The notes: generated from the letters alone by a model not told the origin. Numbered from the stretch's first letter, positions 8,078 through 18,259 are shown. The stretch is 64,000 nt of DNA from SG-bin7 sp964498095 (GCA_964498095.1 CAZCFY010000019.1:1-64000), one strand, 5' to 3'. A program made the numbers and translations.

Positions 8078-10849
8078 ATGGGAAAACTACTGACTTTAGT
8101 ACTGATTCTAACTAACGCTGCTCTTGCGGGTCCAGCTTCAAGTATTGAAGGGGATTTCGTGCAAATGGGTGACACAGTCCATTTGGAATTCCAGGGCCGA
8201 AGTCGGTGGGATTATGATTTGGAGCGCAAATCTTTGGACTCCAAAGAAGTGATCATTTTAAAACTGCCCAAGGTATCAGAAAATCTCATAAAAAAAATCC
8301 GTTCGTGGAAGGGCGGCCTCATCGAATCGGTGGAGATAAATCCACAATCGGTTAATAACCAATCAGAGATCATCTTTACCGTTAAAGATAAAAAAACAAT
8401 GGCGTTTGATTACCTCACAGACGATCCCTCTCGTCTGGTCGTTGACTTTTATGTTGATGAAGAAGCAAGCCCCGTAGCTGCGCCAATGCCAACCGCCAAG
8501 ACACCTGCTAAACCCGTGGCGACGGCCGCACTCCCAACAAAATTGCCGCCCAAGGTACTACCGAAAAAGCGCAAGCCTGCGGCCACGGAATTTATTAAAA
8601 ATCCAGAGCCGGCAAAGACGCCTGACAACGAGGGTAAAGACGATTCTCTGGAGCTCCGTTTAGGAATTTTTGATGGTGGCGATCCAGAGTTCTCCCGTTT
8701 TTCTATTAAAGATTATGAAATCCGTGAAGAAGCAAAGATTGCCAGCCAACGTAATATTTATATCGTTTTCCCAGGTTTAAAGTTAGAGCAACGTCAGCTT
8801 AAGGAGTTGCTGGCAGCACCACCTCTTTACGAAATTGTTCCAGAGGACACGGAGGAAAACAAACTCGGCCGGCTGCTTTTGACTCTGTTTAACCGCAACC
8901 GTCACGCCGTTTATTTGAAAACTTTAGAGTTCTTCCGCAAACAGTATCCGAATTCGAAATACAATGAAATCGTCGATTTCATGGAAGCTGACGTCTATTA
9001 TTCGCTCTGGCAAAAAACTCAAGGGGCCGCCGAATTTGAAAAGGCCATGGCACTTTACCGTAACCTCATTGAAAAATATCCGAAGTCCTTATTAACGGAG
9101 CGCACGCTCTTATTAATTGCCTACTCTTATCTTGAAAAGGGAGACAGCTTAAATACGTTAATGTCCTTACAGCGATTTTTGCGTTACCGTCCTGACTCAA
9201 AATCTTACGATAACGTGCGTTTAACTGTCGCCGACGCTTATCAAACTCTGCTTAAACCTAACGATGCGGTAAAGACCTACGAAGAGATTATACAATCTCC
9301 CAAATCTACCCGGGCTCCGCTTGACGCTAACTATATGATTGGCGACGTCTACTTTAATCAGGGTCAATTTGAAAAGGCGATTGCTTCTTACGATAATGCT
9401 CTTAAGAAATATCCCAATGACTGGAAGGAATATCCGAACATATTCTACAATAAAGCCGAATCACTCTTCTGGCTGGGAAAGCACAAAGAGAGTTTAGAAG
9501 CCTACCGTGAATTTTTACGGCGTTACCCGGGTCACACGCATTGTGGATTTGCCATGACTCGCCTGGGAGAACTTTTAGAAATTCTTGGCGCGGATCAAAA
9601 ACGGATCATCGGCGCGTTTATTGAGAGCCACTTTCGCTACCGCGGTTCCGAGGGCGCCAAAATCGCCCGCGTGCGCATTATCAGTCACCGCATGAAGGAT
9701 ATGCGTCCGAAAGAGTTAGAGGCGGCACTAAAGGAACTCGAGGAAATCGGAAAAACTTCGACATTAAAAGAAGCCCAAGAATTCGTGAATATCATGATGT
9801 CTGATGGATATTTTGGACGCAAAGAATACGACAAATCCGTTGACCGATTAGCGCAATTTTTTAAAGACAATCCAACATCACCAAATCTCGTTGTTTTTAA
9901 AAAACGCATTGTTCGAAGTATTACGCAAAAAATCCATGATCTGGTTAATTCTGGCGAATCCATCGGGGCCATTCGCGAATACGCGAAATATTCGGACTCT
10001 TGGTTGCGTAACGACGACCGCGTGGATTTAAAATATTACATGGGCCGGGCGCTGGAAAAATCAGGTGTAATAAATGACGCCGCCTCAGCCTACCGGGAAA
10101 TCGTAAACCATCTTTATGCCATTCGGGGAACATCACTAGAGCGCGAAAGAAACGTATTTGAAACTCTTCCGACGACCGATAAGCTAAATCTGCGCCTAGC
10201 GGCCGTAGCGCGAAAGCAAAAAGATTATGGCTTGGCTAGCGAGTATATCTCTAAGGTAACCAATCCCGACGAATTATTGCCGTCAGAAAAAATCGAACGC
10301 GTGCAAATCATCGCGGATGTCGCCGAACGCCGGGGTGATTTAAATTTAGCGCGCGCGAGCTTAAAGCGTTTAGTCGATACCTGGAAGGGACAGCCGGAGC
10401 AAGTGGCTCCGGTATACTTGGATTTGGCCGAAGTCGAAATGAAAAGTAAAAACTACGGCGAGGCTCATATTAATGCGCAGAAAATAATTAATCTCGCCAA
10501 AGACACCAACGAAGTCGATAAAAATACTTTTGCCGAGGCGCTGAGAACTTCCGGAGACGCGTTGGTGGCGCTTAAAAATCCCACTGAGGCCATAAATGTT
10601 TATCAAGAGCTCTTGGAAAAATTTGAATCGCAAAAGCGTTTAGATTCCGTTCGTTACCGTATTGGCAAACTCTTATTTGATAAGGGAGATGTTAAAGCGG
10701 CAGAGACGGCATGGAAGCCGCTTCAGGAGAATCCAAATAACGTATGGGGAAAAATTGCTTCCGAGAGACTTAAGGAGATGCAGTTCACCAAAGACTATAA
10801 CAAGTACATTAAGAGAATTCCCGCATTCGACGGCCAGGTGAAGGAATAA
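8078..10849 (+). CDS. Large exported TPR-repeat protein with AMIN-like N-terminal domain
   Basis: A protein of 923 residues. A signal peptide (cleavage near ALA-GP, residue about 17) is followed by a beta-rich domain at about residues 20-130 that ends in DDPSRLVVDFY, resembling AMIN domains. A Pro/Ala/Lys linker comes next (about 130-185). From about residue 260 there are many degenerate tetratricopeptide repeats (for example LDANYMIGDVYFNQGQFEKA). It therefore sits in the periplasm and probably acts as an assembly scaffold. It is the first gene of the operon leading into the sigma-54 activator and flgB. A link with flagellar assembly is inferred from position only. The AAGGAG upstream is 16 bases from the ATG, further than usual. 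Confidence 0.82.
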   Translation: MGKLLTLVLILTNAALAGPASSIEGDFVQMGDTVHLEFQGRSRWDYDLERKSLDSKEVIILKLPKVSENLIKKIRSWKGGLIESVEINPQSVNNQSEIIFTVKDKKTMAFDYLTDDPSRLVVDFYVDEEASPVAAPMPTAKTPAKPVATAALPTKLPPKVLPKKRKPAATEFIKNPEPAKTPDNEGKDDSLELRLGIFDGGDPEFSRFSIKDYEIREEAKIASQRNIYIVFPGLKLEQRQLKELLAAPPLYEIVPEDTEENKLGRLLLTLFNRNRHAVYLKTLEFFRKQYPNSKYNEIVDFMEADVYYSLWQKTQGAAEFEKAMALYRNLIEKYPKSLLTERTLLLIAYSYLEKGDSLNTLMSLQRFLRYRPDSKSYDNVRLTVADAYQTLLKPNDAVKTYEEIIQSPKSTRAPLDANYMIGDVYFNQGQFEKAIASYDNALKKYPNDWKEYPNIFYNKAESLFWLGKHKESLEAYREFLRRYPGHTHCGFAMTRLGELLEILGADQKRIIGAFIESHFRYRGSEGAKIARVRIISHRMKDMRPKELEAALKELEEIGKTSTLKEAQEFVNIMMSDGYFGRKEYDKSVDRLAQFFKDNPTSPNLVVFKKRIVRSITQKIHDLVNSGESIGAIREYAKYSDSWLRNDDRVDLKYYMGRALEKSGVINDAASAYREIVNHLYAIRGTSLERERNVFETLPTTDKLNLRLAAVARKQKDYGLASEYISKVTNPDELLPSEKIERVQIIADVAERRGDLNLARASLKRLVDTWKGQPEQVAPVYLDLAEVEMKSKNYGEAHINAQKIINLAKDTNEVDKNTFAEALRTSGDALVALKNPTEAINVYQELLEKFESQKRLDSVRYRIGKLLFDKGDVKAAETAWKPLQENPNNVWGKIASERLKEMQFTKDYNKYIKRIPAFDGQVKE

Positions 10850-10850
10850 T

Positions 10851-11792
10851 ATGATTGATTTGCGCGAAATAATAACAGCTGATCCGGAAGTTGAGCGAGT
10901 GATAAAGACGGCCAAGAACGTCGCGGCCAGCCGCGCGACGGTGCTAATTATAGGCGAAAGCGGTTGCGGAAAAGAGTTGTTAGCGCGTTATATACATCAA
11001 AATAGTAACCGCGTTAAACGGAATTTCGTGGCTGTAAACTGTGCTGCCGTTCCTGAAGGGCTGCTGGAGAGTGAACTTTTCGGATATGAGAAAGGCGCCT
11101 TTACCGGCGCTAATCAAAGAAAAATCGGAAAATTTGAATTAGCTAATGAAGGTAGTTTTTTACTCGACGAGATTAGCGAAATGCCGATGGCGCTTCAGGC
11201 GAAAATACTTCGCGTCTTACAGGAAAGCGAAATCGAGCGTCTTGGCGGCAACGGACCGGTGAAAGTCGACGTGCGCTTAATTGCAACAACCAACAAAGAA
11301 CTCTCGGATCTGGTGGGACAAAATCAATTTCGTAGCGATTTATACTACCGCCTCAACGTGGTGCCTTTGCGTCTACCGCCACTGCGGTCGCGCCCGGCGG
11401 ATATTGAAGTCCTCGCCAAGAAATTCGTGCAAAGTTCGTGTGCAAAAAATAACCGCGCGTTAAAGATCATGACTAACGACGCTATGGCTAAGCTTACGTC
11501 TCATCAATGGCCAGGAAATATTCGTGAACTTCAAAACGTTATTGAGCGGTCTGTCCTGTTATGTGAAGGCGAACAATTAACAGCTGAACGTATATTAATT
11601 AGTGAGTTTCAGTTTTCTCCGCGCGATGTGAGTCTGCGCCCGGGAATGTCCATTCAAGAAGCGGAAGATTTATTGATTAAAAAAACTTTGGAGTTTACCA
11701 AGCAAAACAAATCACAAGCAGCAAGATTACTGGGAATTTCCGTGCGCACGTTACGTAATAAGCTTAACGAACCACAGGTGGAGGGGGCTTAA
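10851..11792 (+). CDS. Sigma-54-dependent transcriptional activator without receiver domain
   Basis: A protein of 313 residues that starts almost directly with the AAA+ domain. Walker A is GESGCGKE (35-42), the sigma-54 contact loop is GAFTGA (82-87), and Walker B is FLLDEI (103-108). A Fis-type helix-turn-helix closes the protein (NKSQAARLLGISVRTLRNKL). It should open sigma-54 promoters by ATP hydrolysis. Flagellar activators such as FlrC and FlgR carry an N-terminal receiver domain that is absent here, so control must come from another protein or from expression level. It begins one base after the TPR stop and overlaps flgB by one base (TAATG). Confidence 0.92.
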   Translation: MIDLREIITADPEVERVIKTAKNVAASRATVLIIGESGCGKELLARYIHQNSNRVKRNFVAVNCAAVPEGLLESELFGYEKGAFTGANQRKIGKFELANEGSFLLDEISEMPMALQAKILRVLQESEIERLGGNGPVKVDVRLIATTNKELSDLVGQNQFRSDLYYRLNVVPLRLPPLRSRPADIEVLAKKFVQSSCAKNNRALKIMTNDAMAKLTSHQWPGNIRELQNVIERSVLLCEGEQLTAERILISEFQFSPRDVSLRPGMSIQEAEDLLIKKTLEFTKQNKSQAARLLGISVRTLRNKLNEPQVEGA

Positions 11793-12190
11793 TGAGCCAA
11801 ATTTTTGATAAAACCATGTCGGCGTTAAATAGATCGATCGATCTGCGTTTAAACCGGCAGAATATCATAAATAGTAATATTGCCAATGCCGAGACACCCA
11901 ATTACAAGGCCAAGGTCGTTGATTTCGAAGATGCACTGGCGGCGGCGATTGCAACTGATGAACGTTTCGCGAAAACAAACCCCGGCGCGGTTTCCGATAA
12001 AGTCAGCGCCGTGCAGCCGCAGGTTTATGATAATCCAGATATCAATATTACAAACGACGGCAATACCGTGGACATGGAAAAAGAGATGGCCGCCCTTGCC
12101 GAGAATACGGTTTTGTACAAAGCGGCGGTCCAATTGATAAACAAAAAGCTAGCCCAAATGAAGTACGCTGCTACTGACGGAGGTAGATAA
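11792..12190 (+). CDS. flgB: Flagellar proximal rod protein FlgB
   Basis: A protein of 132 residues, the family length. The N-terminal rod signature is present (RQNIINSNIANAETPNYKA at about residues 22-40), and the C-terminal helix ends in LINKKLAQMKYAA. FlgB forms the proximal rod with FlgC, FlgF and FliE in the periplasm. Its start shares a base with the activator stop, and its stop shares one with the flgC start (TAATG both times), so translation is coupled. Confidence 0.96.
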   Translation: MSQIFDKTMSALNRSIDLRLNRQNIINSNIANAETPNYKAKVVDFEDALAAAIATDERFAKTNPGAVSDKVSAVQPQVYDNPDINITNDGNTVDMEKEMAALAENTVLYKAAVQLINKKLAQMKYAATDGGR

Positions 12191-12627
12191 TGGATTTTTC
12201 AACTGGCATGCGAATTACCAGTAGCGGTATGACGGCCAATCGTATGCGCATGAATACGATCGCGTCCAATATCGCCAACGTCAATACTACGAGAACTCCC
12301 GAAGGCGGACCTTATCGCCGCAAAGACGTGGTTTTTGAGGCTATGACTGACGCGAAGAGTTTTGGGGAAATACTAACCCGTCCCGAAGATGTCGCCAAAC
12401 AACGCGTGCAGGTGTCGGATGTTACGGTCGACATGAAGGCACCTCTTCTTAAATATGAACCCAATCATCCAGATGCGAATGAAGAGGGATATGTCGCGTA
12501 TCCAAATATCGATTTGATGACGGAAATGACAAATATGATTCAAGCCACTCGCGCTTATGAGGCCAACGTTTCGGCGATGGGAGCCATCAAGGATATGGCA
12601 ATTACTTCGCTTGAGATCGGCAGATAG
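12190..12627 (+). CDS. flgC: Flagellar proximal rod protein FlgC
   Basis: A protein of 145 residues. The N-terminus has the rod signature with SNIANVNTTRTPEGGPYRRK, and the C-terminus has the matching helix with TNMIQATRAYEANVSAM. This pairing is typical of FlgC. It builds the proximal rod of the flagellar basal body. It is coupled to flgB by a one-base overlap and lies nine bases before fliE, in the usual flgB-flgC-fliE order. Confidence 0.97.
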   Translation: MDFSTGMRITSSGMTANRMRMNTIASNIANVNTTRTPEGGPYRRKDVVFEAMTDAKSFGEILTRPEDVAKQRVQVSDVTVDMKAPLLKYEPNHPDANEEGYVAYPNIDLMTEMTNMIQATRAYEANVSAMGAIKDMAITSLEIGR

Positions 12628-12636
12628 GAGTAACCG

Positions 12637-12960
12637 ATGGATGGATTAAGACTTACGAATATTCAGGGAACTGTTAATGGGCTTGGCGGAGTTGCGGGTT
12701 CAAAATCATCCGAAACTCTGGCGCCTCTGCAAAAGGGCGAAAAATCTTTCGCGGAAACTTTAAAGGACGCGGTTAACAACGTTAACCAGCTGCAAAAGAC
12801 TGCTGACGTGCAAATGCAAAAGCTGGCAACCGGCAAGGCCGAAAATATCCCTGACGTGTTAATCGCCGCTGAGCAGGCCGATATCGCTTTAAAGTTAATG
12901 GTGCAAGTAAGAAACAAAATTATCGACGCTTATCACGAAATCATGAAGATGCAAGTGTGA
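12637..12960 (+). CDS. fliE: Flagellar hook-basal body protein FliE
   Basis: A protein of 107 residues. The FliE pattern is clear in the C-terminal half: SFAETLKDAVNNVNQLQ, then VLIAAEQADIALKLMVQVRNK and the end YHEIMKMQV. FliE joins the MS ring to the rod. A purine-rich site (AGGAG) lies before the ATG. The order flgC-fliE-fliF is standard. Confidence 0.95.
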   Translation: MDGLRLTNIQGTVNGLGGVAGSKSSETLAPLQKGEKSFAETLKDAVNNVNQLQKTADVQMQKLATGKAENIPDVLIAAEQADIALKLMVQVRNKIIDAYHEIMKMQV

Positions 12961-12975
12961 TCTAGGAGGTAGATC

Positions 12976-14625
12976 TTGAACAAGTTTTTTACCAGTTTAA
13001 TTGCGCAGTTTAGGGAGTTCTATAAAAGTTTAACTCCCGTTAAACGGGCCTCCCTCATTGGGGCTTCGGTGACCGTGCTCGTGGCAAGCTTCATCATTGC
13101 CGGCATGATTTCGGGAAACGATTTTAAACCACTTTTTAAAAACGTCAGCCAGGAACAACTGCCGATGATCGTGGCCTCACTTCAGCAAAAGAACGTGCCC
13201 TTTAAACTCATAGATAATGGGGCGACGGTCGCGGTACCCGCCACGCTGTTGCATGCGACGCAAATGGCGTTGATGGCAGAGATGGGTTCAAAAAATCTCG
13301 GTTCAATTGGTTTAGAGCTTTTTGATAAACAAGACTTTGGCACAACCTCCTATGTCCAGAGAATTAACTATCAACGCGCTCTCCAAGGCGAACTTGTTCG
13401 CGCCGTCAACACTCTCACTGCGGTAAAAAAATCAAAAGTCATTTTGGCGCTTCCCGAAAAGAAAACGTTTTTGGAAGAAGGCGGAAAAGCTTCGGCCTCC
13501 GTGGTTGTAGAGTTATATCCCGGTAAAATTTTAACTGATGATCAAGTTCGGGGTATCACCAATATCGTGGCCAGTGCGGTCGAAGGACTATCTCCCGATC
13601 AAGTTACAGTTGTCGATTCCTTCGGAAAAATGCTAAGCCGTCACCGAAATGACAATTCCTCCGTTTCGACAGAACTTATCGAAGCCCAGCAGCGCATCGA
13701 AGGTACGGTGGAATCGAAGGTGGAAGAGATTCTTGGCAAGGTCGTTGGCGGCGGTAAAGTTATCGCGCGCGCCAATGTCGTATTGAATCCAAACAAGACC
13801 TCTTCCGTAGAAGAAACTTACGATCAAGATAAAGCCGCTCTACGTTCGGTTACAACTGATGAGCAAAGCTTGCGCGGGGAGCGCACGAATCCCGTCGGAG
13901 TTCCCGGCGCGCGCGCCAATTTACCGGGCGCTCAAGAGGCCGGCCAAGTTGGATTTAATCAAAATCAAAATCATGAAATTAAAACGCAGCAGTTTGAAGT
14001 TCCAAAAATTATCCGTCAAATGGCGGCGGGTGCCGGCAGTGTGGAAAAAGTGACCGTGGCGGTTTTGGTTGATGGCACCTTTGAGCAGGAAAAAGGTGAA
14101 AACGGCGAGATGAAGGAAGTTTGGAAGCCGCGTTCGCCGGAAGAAATTCAAAAATACGAGGATCTCGTTAAAAATGCGATTGGTTTTAGTTCGTCGCGCG
14201 GGGACTCCGTAAAAGTTGAAAGTTTTAAATTTAACCGCGAAGATTTCGAAGAGGCGGAGCGCCAGCTAAATTCATTGGAGCGCCGTAAACTTCTTGAGTT
14301 CGTCTTGCGCTGGTTAATGCTTGGGTCCATTGTTTTAGTTCTTTATTACGTGTTGTTTAGACCATTTACTCGCTGGATTACCGACAGTTTCCAAGACAGT
14401 GTGGAAGATATTCTGCCAAAAACTATAGAAGAGCTCGAGGAGTTACAAACGGTTGATCATACTTTACCGGGCATGACGGCGGCGTTACCGGTTCTCGAGG
14501 AATCCATCGATCCTGACAAAGCGGAAAGTGAATTGCTGCGCGAGAAAATCATGGGACTCGTGGAACGAGATTCAGAGAAGTCAGCCAATGCCTTTGGCTT
14601 GTGGCTGAGTAGGAGGGATACATAA
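12976..14625 (+). CDS. fliF: Flagellar MS-ring protein FliF
   Basis: A protein of 549 residues, typical for FliF. It has a membrane helix at about residues 28-46, a ring-building motif region (YVQRINYQRALQGELVRAV), a large periplasmic part, a second membrane helix near residues 444-464, and a cytoplasmic tail that binds FliG. It forms the MS ring in the inner membrane, on which the rotor is built. The start is TTG at 12976, supported by AGGAGG six bases upstream. Its stop overlaps the fliG start by one base. Confidence 0.96.
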   Translation: MNKFFTSLIAQFREFYKSLTPVKRASLIGASVTVLVASFIIAGMISGNDFKPLFKNVSQEQLPMIVASLQQKNVPFKLIDNGATVAVPATLLHATQMALMAEMGSKNLGSIGLELFDKQDFGTTSYVQRINYQRALQGELVRAVNTLTAVKKSKVILALPEKKTFLEEGGKASASVVVELYPGKILTDDQVRGITNIVASAVEGLSPDQVTVVDSFGKMLSRHRNDNSSVSTELIEAQQRIEGTVESKVEEILGKVVGGGKVIARANVVLNPNKTSSVEETYDQDKAALRSVTTDEQSLRGERTNPVGVPGARANLPGAQEAGQVGFNQNQNHEIKTQQFEVPKIIRQMAAGAGSVEKVTVAVLVDGTFEQEKGENGEMKEVWKPRSPEEIQKYEDLVKNAIGFSSSRGDSVKVESFKFNREDFEEAERQLNSLERRKLLEFVLRWLMLGSIVLVLYYVLFRPFTRWITDSFQDSVEDILPKTIEELEELQTVDHTLPGMTAALPVLEESIDPDKAESELLREKIMGLVERDSEKSANAFGLWLSRRDT

Positions 14626-15662
14626 TGGCTAAACTTGTTAAGCTCGAAGACATAAAGTTTGAGCAGCTTCGCGGCTTCGAGAAGGCTGCCATATTGATGA
14701 ATTATTTGGGCGATAATGCCGCAAAGTCCCTGCTTAAGCACTTGGATGATCCCGACATTCGCAAACTTATAAATACGATGACCCGTTACCGCATCGTTCC
14801 CGTTAAGGTCGCCAAAAAAGTTTTGGAAGAATTCTACGAGATGATCAGTGAAAGTGACGACTATATTTTTTCCGATAAGGCGACCAGCAAGGATGTCATC
14901 GTGCAAGCGGTGGGCGAAGAGCGCGCGCGCGGTATTCTTGGTCACTTGAATGCGGCCTCGCCAACAGCAAAGCAACTGGAAAGTTTGGAAATGGTTGATG
15001 CGAAGTCACTATCTAACTTTTTAATTAACGAGCATCCGCAAACTGTGTCCGTTATCCTTTCGCATCTTGAGGCCGAAAAACGGGGTGAAGTTTTAAAGCG
15101 CTTGCCCGAAGCTTTGCAGGCCGAAGTAGTTCTGCGTATGGCAAATCTTGAGCACGTGGCTCCAGAGGTTATTGCTGAAGTTGACCGCGTATTAAAACAA
15201 GAGTTGCAGAACGTGGGCTCCGTTGAAGCTTCAAGCCTGGGCGGTATTCAGCCCGTCGCTGAGATGCTTAACGTTATGGATAAAAATACGGAGCAGTCAA
15301 TTATGGCACGCATCGAAGAAAAAGATCCGATTTTGGCCGAAGAGATTCGAAAACTCATGTTCGTATTTGAGGATATTGTTAAAATTGATGACCGCGGAAT
15401 TCAAACGCTGCTCAAAGAGGTTTCCAACGATAAACTTCTGCTGGCACTTAAAACCGCTAACGAAGAAATTAAGCAGAAAATTTTTAACAACATCTCGCAA
15501 CGTGCCGCGAGCATGTTAAAAGATGATTTAGGCAATATGGGGCCGGTGCGCGTCTCTGACGTTGAATCTGCGCAACAAGAAATTGTTAACATTGCCCGAA
15601 GATTAGAAACCGAAGGCAAGATCATGATTGCCCGCGGTGGAGCTGAAGATGCCCTCGTCTAG
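14625..15662 (+). CDS. fliG: Flagellar motor switch protein FliG
   Basis: A protein of 345 residues, near the usual length. The middle has the EHPQTVSVILSHLE segment, and the C-terminal torque domain has MFVFEDIVKIDDRGIQTLLKEV, carrying the charged residues that meet the stator. FliG sits on the cytoplasmic face of the MS ring and transmits torque. It is coupled to fliF (TAATG) and its end overlaps fliH by 14 bases. Confidence 0.97.
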   Translation: MAKLVKLEDIKFEQLRGFEKAAILMNYLGDNAAKSLLKHLDDPDIRKLINTMTRYRIVPVKVAKKVLEEFYEMISESDDYIFSDKATSKDVIVQAVGEERARGILGHLNAASPTAKQLESLEMVDAKSLSNFLINEHPQTVSVILSHLEAEKRGEVLKRLPEALQAEVVLRMANLEHVAPEVIAEVDRVLKQELQNVGSVEASSLGGIQPVAEMLNVMDKNTEQSIMARIEEKDPILAEEIRKLMFVFEDIVKIDDRGIQTLLKEVSNDKLLLALKTANEEIKQKIFNNISQRAASMLKDDLGNMGPVRVSDVESAQQEIVNIARRLETEGKIMIARGGAEDALV

Positions 15663-16431
15663 CCGTAACGTAATTTCTAAGGAAGCTTCTTCGACCCGGG
15701 TCGTTGATTTCGAGCCCAAGAAGTTCCCAGTAGTTATGCCCGAGCAGGCCAAAGCTTTCGTGCGCGTGGATGCCGGCCCGTCGACGACTTTTAAAGTGAG
15801 CGATCTCGTCGCGCAACAAACCGGAGTTTCCGCCGAAGAAAAGAGAATTCTAGAGTCTAAAGTTCAAGACATGGTGCTGGCCCAGCTTAAACAAGTCGAG
15901 GAACGTGCTTATCAAGAGGCCTATGAACTTGGACTTGATGTTGGACGTAAGCAATCTTTCGACAAGTATATTCAGCAATATAAAAGTCAGTTTACCCGCT
16001 TCGGAGATTTACTAACACTCATGGAAAATCTGATGAACACGCTGATTGCTAAAAATGAAGCGCGGATTGTCGATCTGTCCATGCGTATTGCCGAGAAACT
16101 TGCCGTTGATCATATCGAAGGTAAGCGTGAAGTCATTTTAAGCGTTCTGAAGGAAGTTTTTTCGGAATTACAAAAGGACGAGAAGGTCGTCGTTAAAGTC
16201 GCTGAGGCTGACTTTGAGTTTATTAAAGAAGTTCAAGAGCGGCTAGAATTTAGCGAAGATTTAAAATTTCTAGAAGGCCATAAGGTTGAACCCAGCCCGG
16301 AAATTAAAACCGGTGGTTGCGTCATTGAAACTAACTACGGCGATGTGGACGCGACCATCGAACAACGTTTAACAAAACTCTGGAGCGAATTGCGCGCCAA
16401 AATTCCAAAGGTAGATACGCCCAATGAATAA
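15649..16431 (+). CDS. fliH: Flagellar assembly protein FliH
   Basis: A protein of 260 residues from the ATG at 15649, which has GGAG six bases upstream. A TTG at 15628 would extend it into fliG without a better site. The central part is helical and rich in Gln and Glu (about residues 70-125), as expected for the FliH stalk, and the C-terminal domain ends in ATIEQRLTKLW, typical of FliH and V-type ATPase E subunits. It tethers and restrains the export ATPase FliI. It overlaps fliI by eight bases. Confidence 0.9.
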   Translation: MPSSSRNVISKEASSTRVVDFEPKKFPVVMPEQAKAFVRVDAGPSTTFKVSDLVAQQTGVSAEEKRILESKVQDMVLAQLKQVEERAYQEAYELGLDVGRKQSFDKYIQQYKSQFTRFGDLLTLMENLMNTLIAKNEARIVDLSMRIAEKLAVDHIEGKREVILSVLKEVFSELQKDEKVVVKVAEADFEFIKEVQERLEFSEDLKFLEGHKVEPSPEIKTGGCVIETNYGDVDATIEQRLTKLWSELRAKIPKVDTPNE

Positions 16432-17794
16432 TGAGTCTACTGCGCCCAATTTAACTAACATCGAAACTCTGGCTAATCTCGAGTTAGATCTTGACAAGTA
16501 TCTGCGGGTACTTGATTTTACCCGCATCACGAAAGACGTCGGCAAGGTTACGCACGTGACGGGATTTTTGTTACAAGGTTATTTACCTGGCGCTAGCCTG
16601 GGGAGTCTAGTCGAAGTCTATCCGCAAACAAAGGGAAAGCCATTTCTCGCGGAAGTCGTCGGCTTTCGCGACCGCAGTATTTTATTTATGCCACTGGGAG
16701 AAATGCGTGGCGTGGGTTTAGGTTCAAAAATTATTCTTGTGCGGCAAATGGCCAGTGTAGGAGTGGGCGATGGACTCTTGGGGCGTGTAATCGATGCGCT
16801 AGGAAATCCCGTTGACGGCAAAGGACCCATCTCACTTGCCGGCGAAAGCCCGCTTTACCGCGATTCTTCAAACCCCATGTCACGCCCGCCGATTTCCACG
16901 CCCATAGACTTAGGAGTACGCGCGATAAATGGCTTTACAACCGTGGGACAAGGACAGCGCGTAGGGATTATGGCGGGCTCTGGAGTTGGTAAGTCCGTTT
17001 TGCTTGGTATGATTGCGCGTTCGACAAACGCTGATGTAAATGTGATTGCGCTCATCGGTGAACGGGGCCGTGAGGTGCGCGAATTTTTAGAGCGCGATTT
17101 GGGCGAAGAGGGTTTAAAAAAATCCGTCGTTATCGTCGCAACGAGTGATCAAAGCCCGCTTATGCGTATGCGCGGTGCTTTCGTGGCTAGTGCGATCTCT
17201 GAATATTTTAGTCAACTGGGAAAAAACGTACTTTTAATGATGGATTCAGTAACCCGCTTTGCTATGGCGCAAAGAGAAGTTGGATTAAGTACAGGAGAGC
17301 CACCGGCGACGAAAGGTTATACTCCGAGCGTGTTTTCACTCTTGCCAAAGCTGTTGGAACGAGCGGGAAATTTTGAAAAGGGCAGCATTACTGGAATCTA
17401 TACGGTCTTGGTTGAAGGCGACGACATGGATGATCCCATTGCGGATTCGGTCCGGTCTATCGTTGACGGTCACATCGTATTGGACCGGGTCCTCGCGCAA
17501 AAGGGCCACTTTCCCGCCGTTGATGTTTTGCAGAGTACAAGCCGGGTGATGAGATGTGTTGTTCCCCCTGAGGTCATTAAGACCGCGCGGGAATTACGCG
17601 AATTAATGGCGGTTTACCGTGAGGCCGAAGATCTTATTCGCATTGGCGCCTACAAGCAGGGTGCCAGTAAAATTGTTGACCGGGCGATTGCTCTGGAACC
17701 CGTGATCAAAGAGTTTCTAATGCAAGAAATAGAAGACCGCGCAAATCTTACCGAGACCTTCCGCTTGATGGAAGAAATAAGTCACCAGGGTTAG
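16424..17794 (+). CDS. fliI: Flagellar export ATPase FliI
   Basis: A protein of 456 residues. Walker A is GSGVGKS, followed by IALIGERGREVREF and LLMMDSVTRFAMAQREVGL, the signature of type III export ATPases related to F1-beta. It energises unfolding and release of export substrates at the cytoplasmic gate. It overlaps fliH at the start and lies six bases before fliJ, in the conserved fliH-I-J order. Confidence 0.97.
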   Translation: MNNESTAPNLTNIETLANLELDLDKYLRVLDFTRITKDVGKVTHVTGFLLQGYLPGASLGSLVEVYPQTKGKPFLAEVVGFRDRSILFMPLGEMRGVGLGSKIILVRQMASVGVGDGLLGRVIDALGNPVDGKGPISLAGESPLYRDSSNPMSRPPISTPIDLGVRAINGFTTVGQGQRVGIMAGSGVGKSVLLGMIARSTNADVNVIALIGERGREVREFLERDLGEEGLKKSVVIVATSDQSPLMRMRGAFVASAISEYFSQLGKNVLLMMDSVTRFAMAQREVGLSTGEPPATKGYTPSVFSLLPKLLERAGNFEKGSITGIYTVLVEGDDMDDPIADSVRSIVDGHIVLDRVLAQKGHFPAVDVLQSTSRVMRCVVPPEVIKTARELRELMAVYREAEDLIRIGAYKQGASKIVDRAIALEPVIKEFLMQEIEDRANLTETFRLMEEISHQG

Positions 17795-17800
17795 TGAGAT

Positions 17801-18259
17801 ATGAAGTTTAAGTTTCGCCTTGAAACCTTACGAAAACACCGAAAAAATCTCGAAGAGATTGCACGCCGAAATTTTGCCGAAGCAAAAAATCTCTCTGACG
17901 GCATTCTAAAGCAAATCGACGAATTCTACGACTCCGGTGATAAAGCGCGTGAATATGCCGGTCGGGTGCTGGAAGAAACAACAGATGCAAATCCGGCGCT
18001 ATTACAGCTTTCTGATGAATTCATGGAGCGAAATAAAGTGCGCATAGAGCGAAAAAAGGGAGAATTCCGCGAGGCTTTGGTTTTAACCGAGGAAAAGCAA
18101 CAGCTCCTGGTGGATGCCGCCCGCGAAACTAAAGTGCTGGACAAACTTAAGGAAAAGAAAAAAGAAGCATTTATAAAAAAACTAAAGAAAATTGACCGCA
18201 AAAATACAGACGAAGTTGTGGTGCAACGTCATGGCCGCAGGGGGATTCATGAAGAATAA
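17801..18259 (+). CDS. fliJ: Flagellar export protein FliJ
   Basis: A protein of 152 residues, nearly all charged helix. MKFKFRLETLRKHRKNLEEIA is the usual FliJ opening, and the rest is a predicted antiparallel coiled coil. FliJ links FliI to FlhA and acts as an export chaperone. Identification rests on the N-terminal pattern, coiled-coil character and position after fliI. The end overlaps the next gene by 11 bases. Confidence 0.85.
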   Translation: MKFKFRLETLRKHRKNLEEIARRNFAEAKNLSDGILKQIDEFYDSGDKAREYAGRVLEETTDANPALLQLSDEFMERNKVRIERKKGEFREALVLTEEKQQLLVDAARETKVLDKLKEKKKEAFIKKLKKIDRKNTDEVVVQRHGRRGIHEE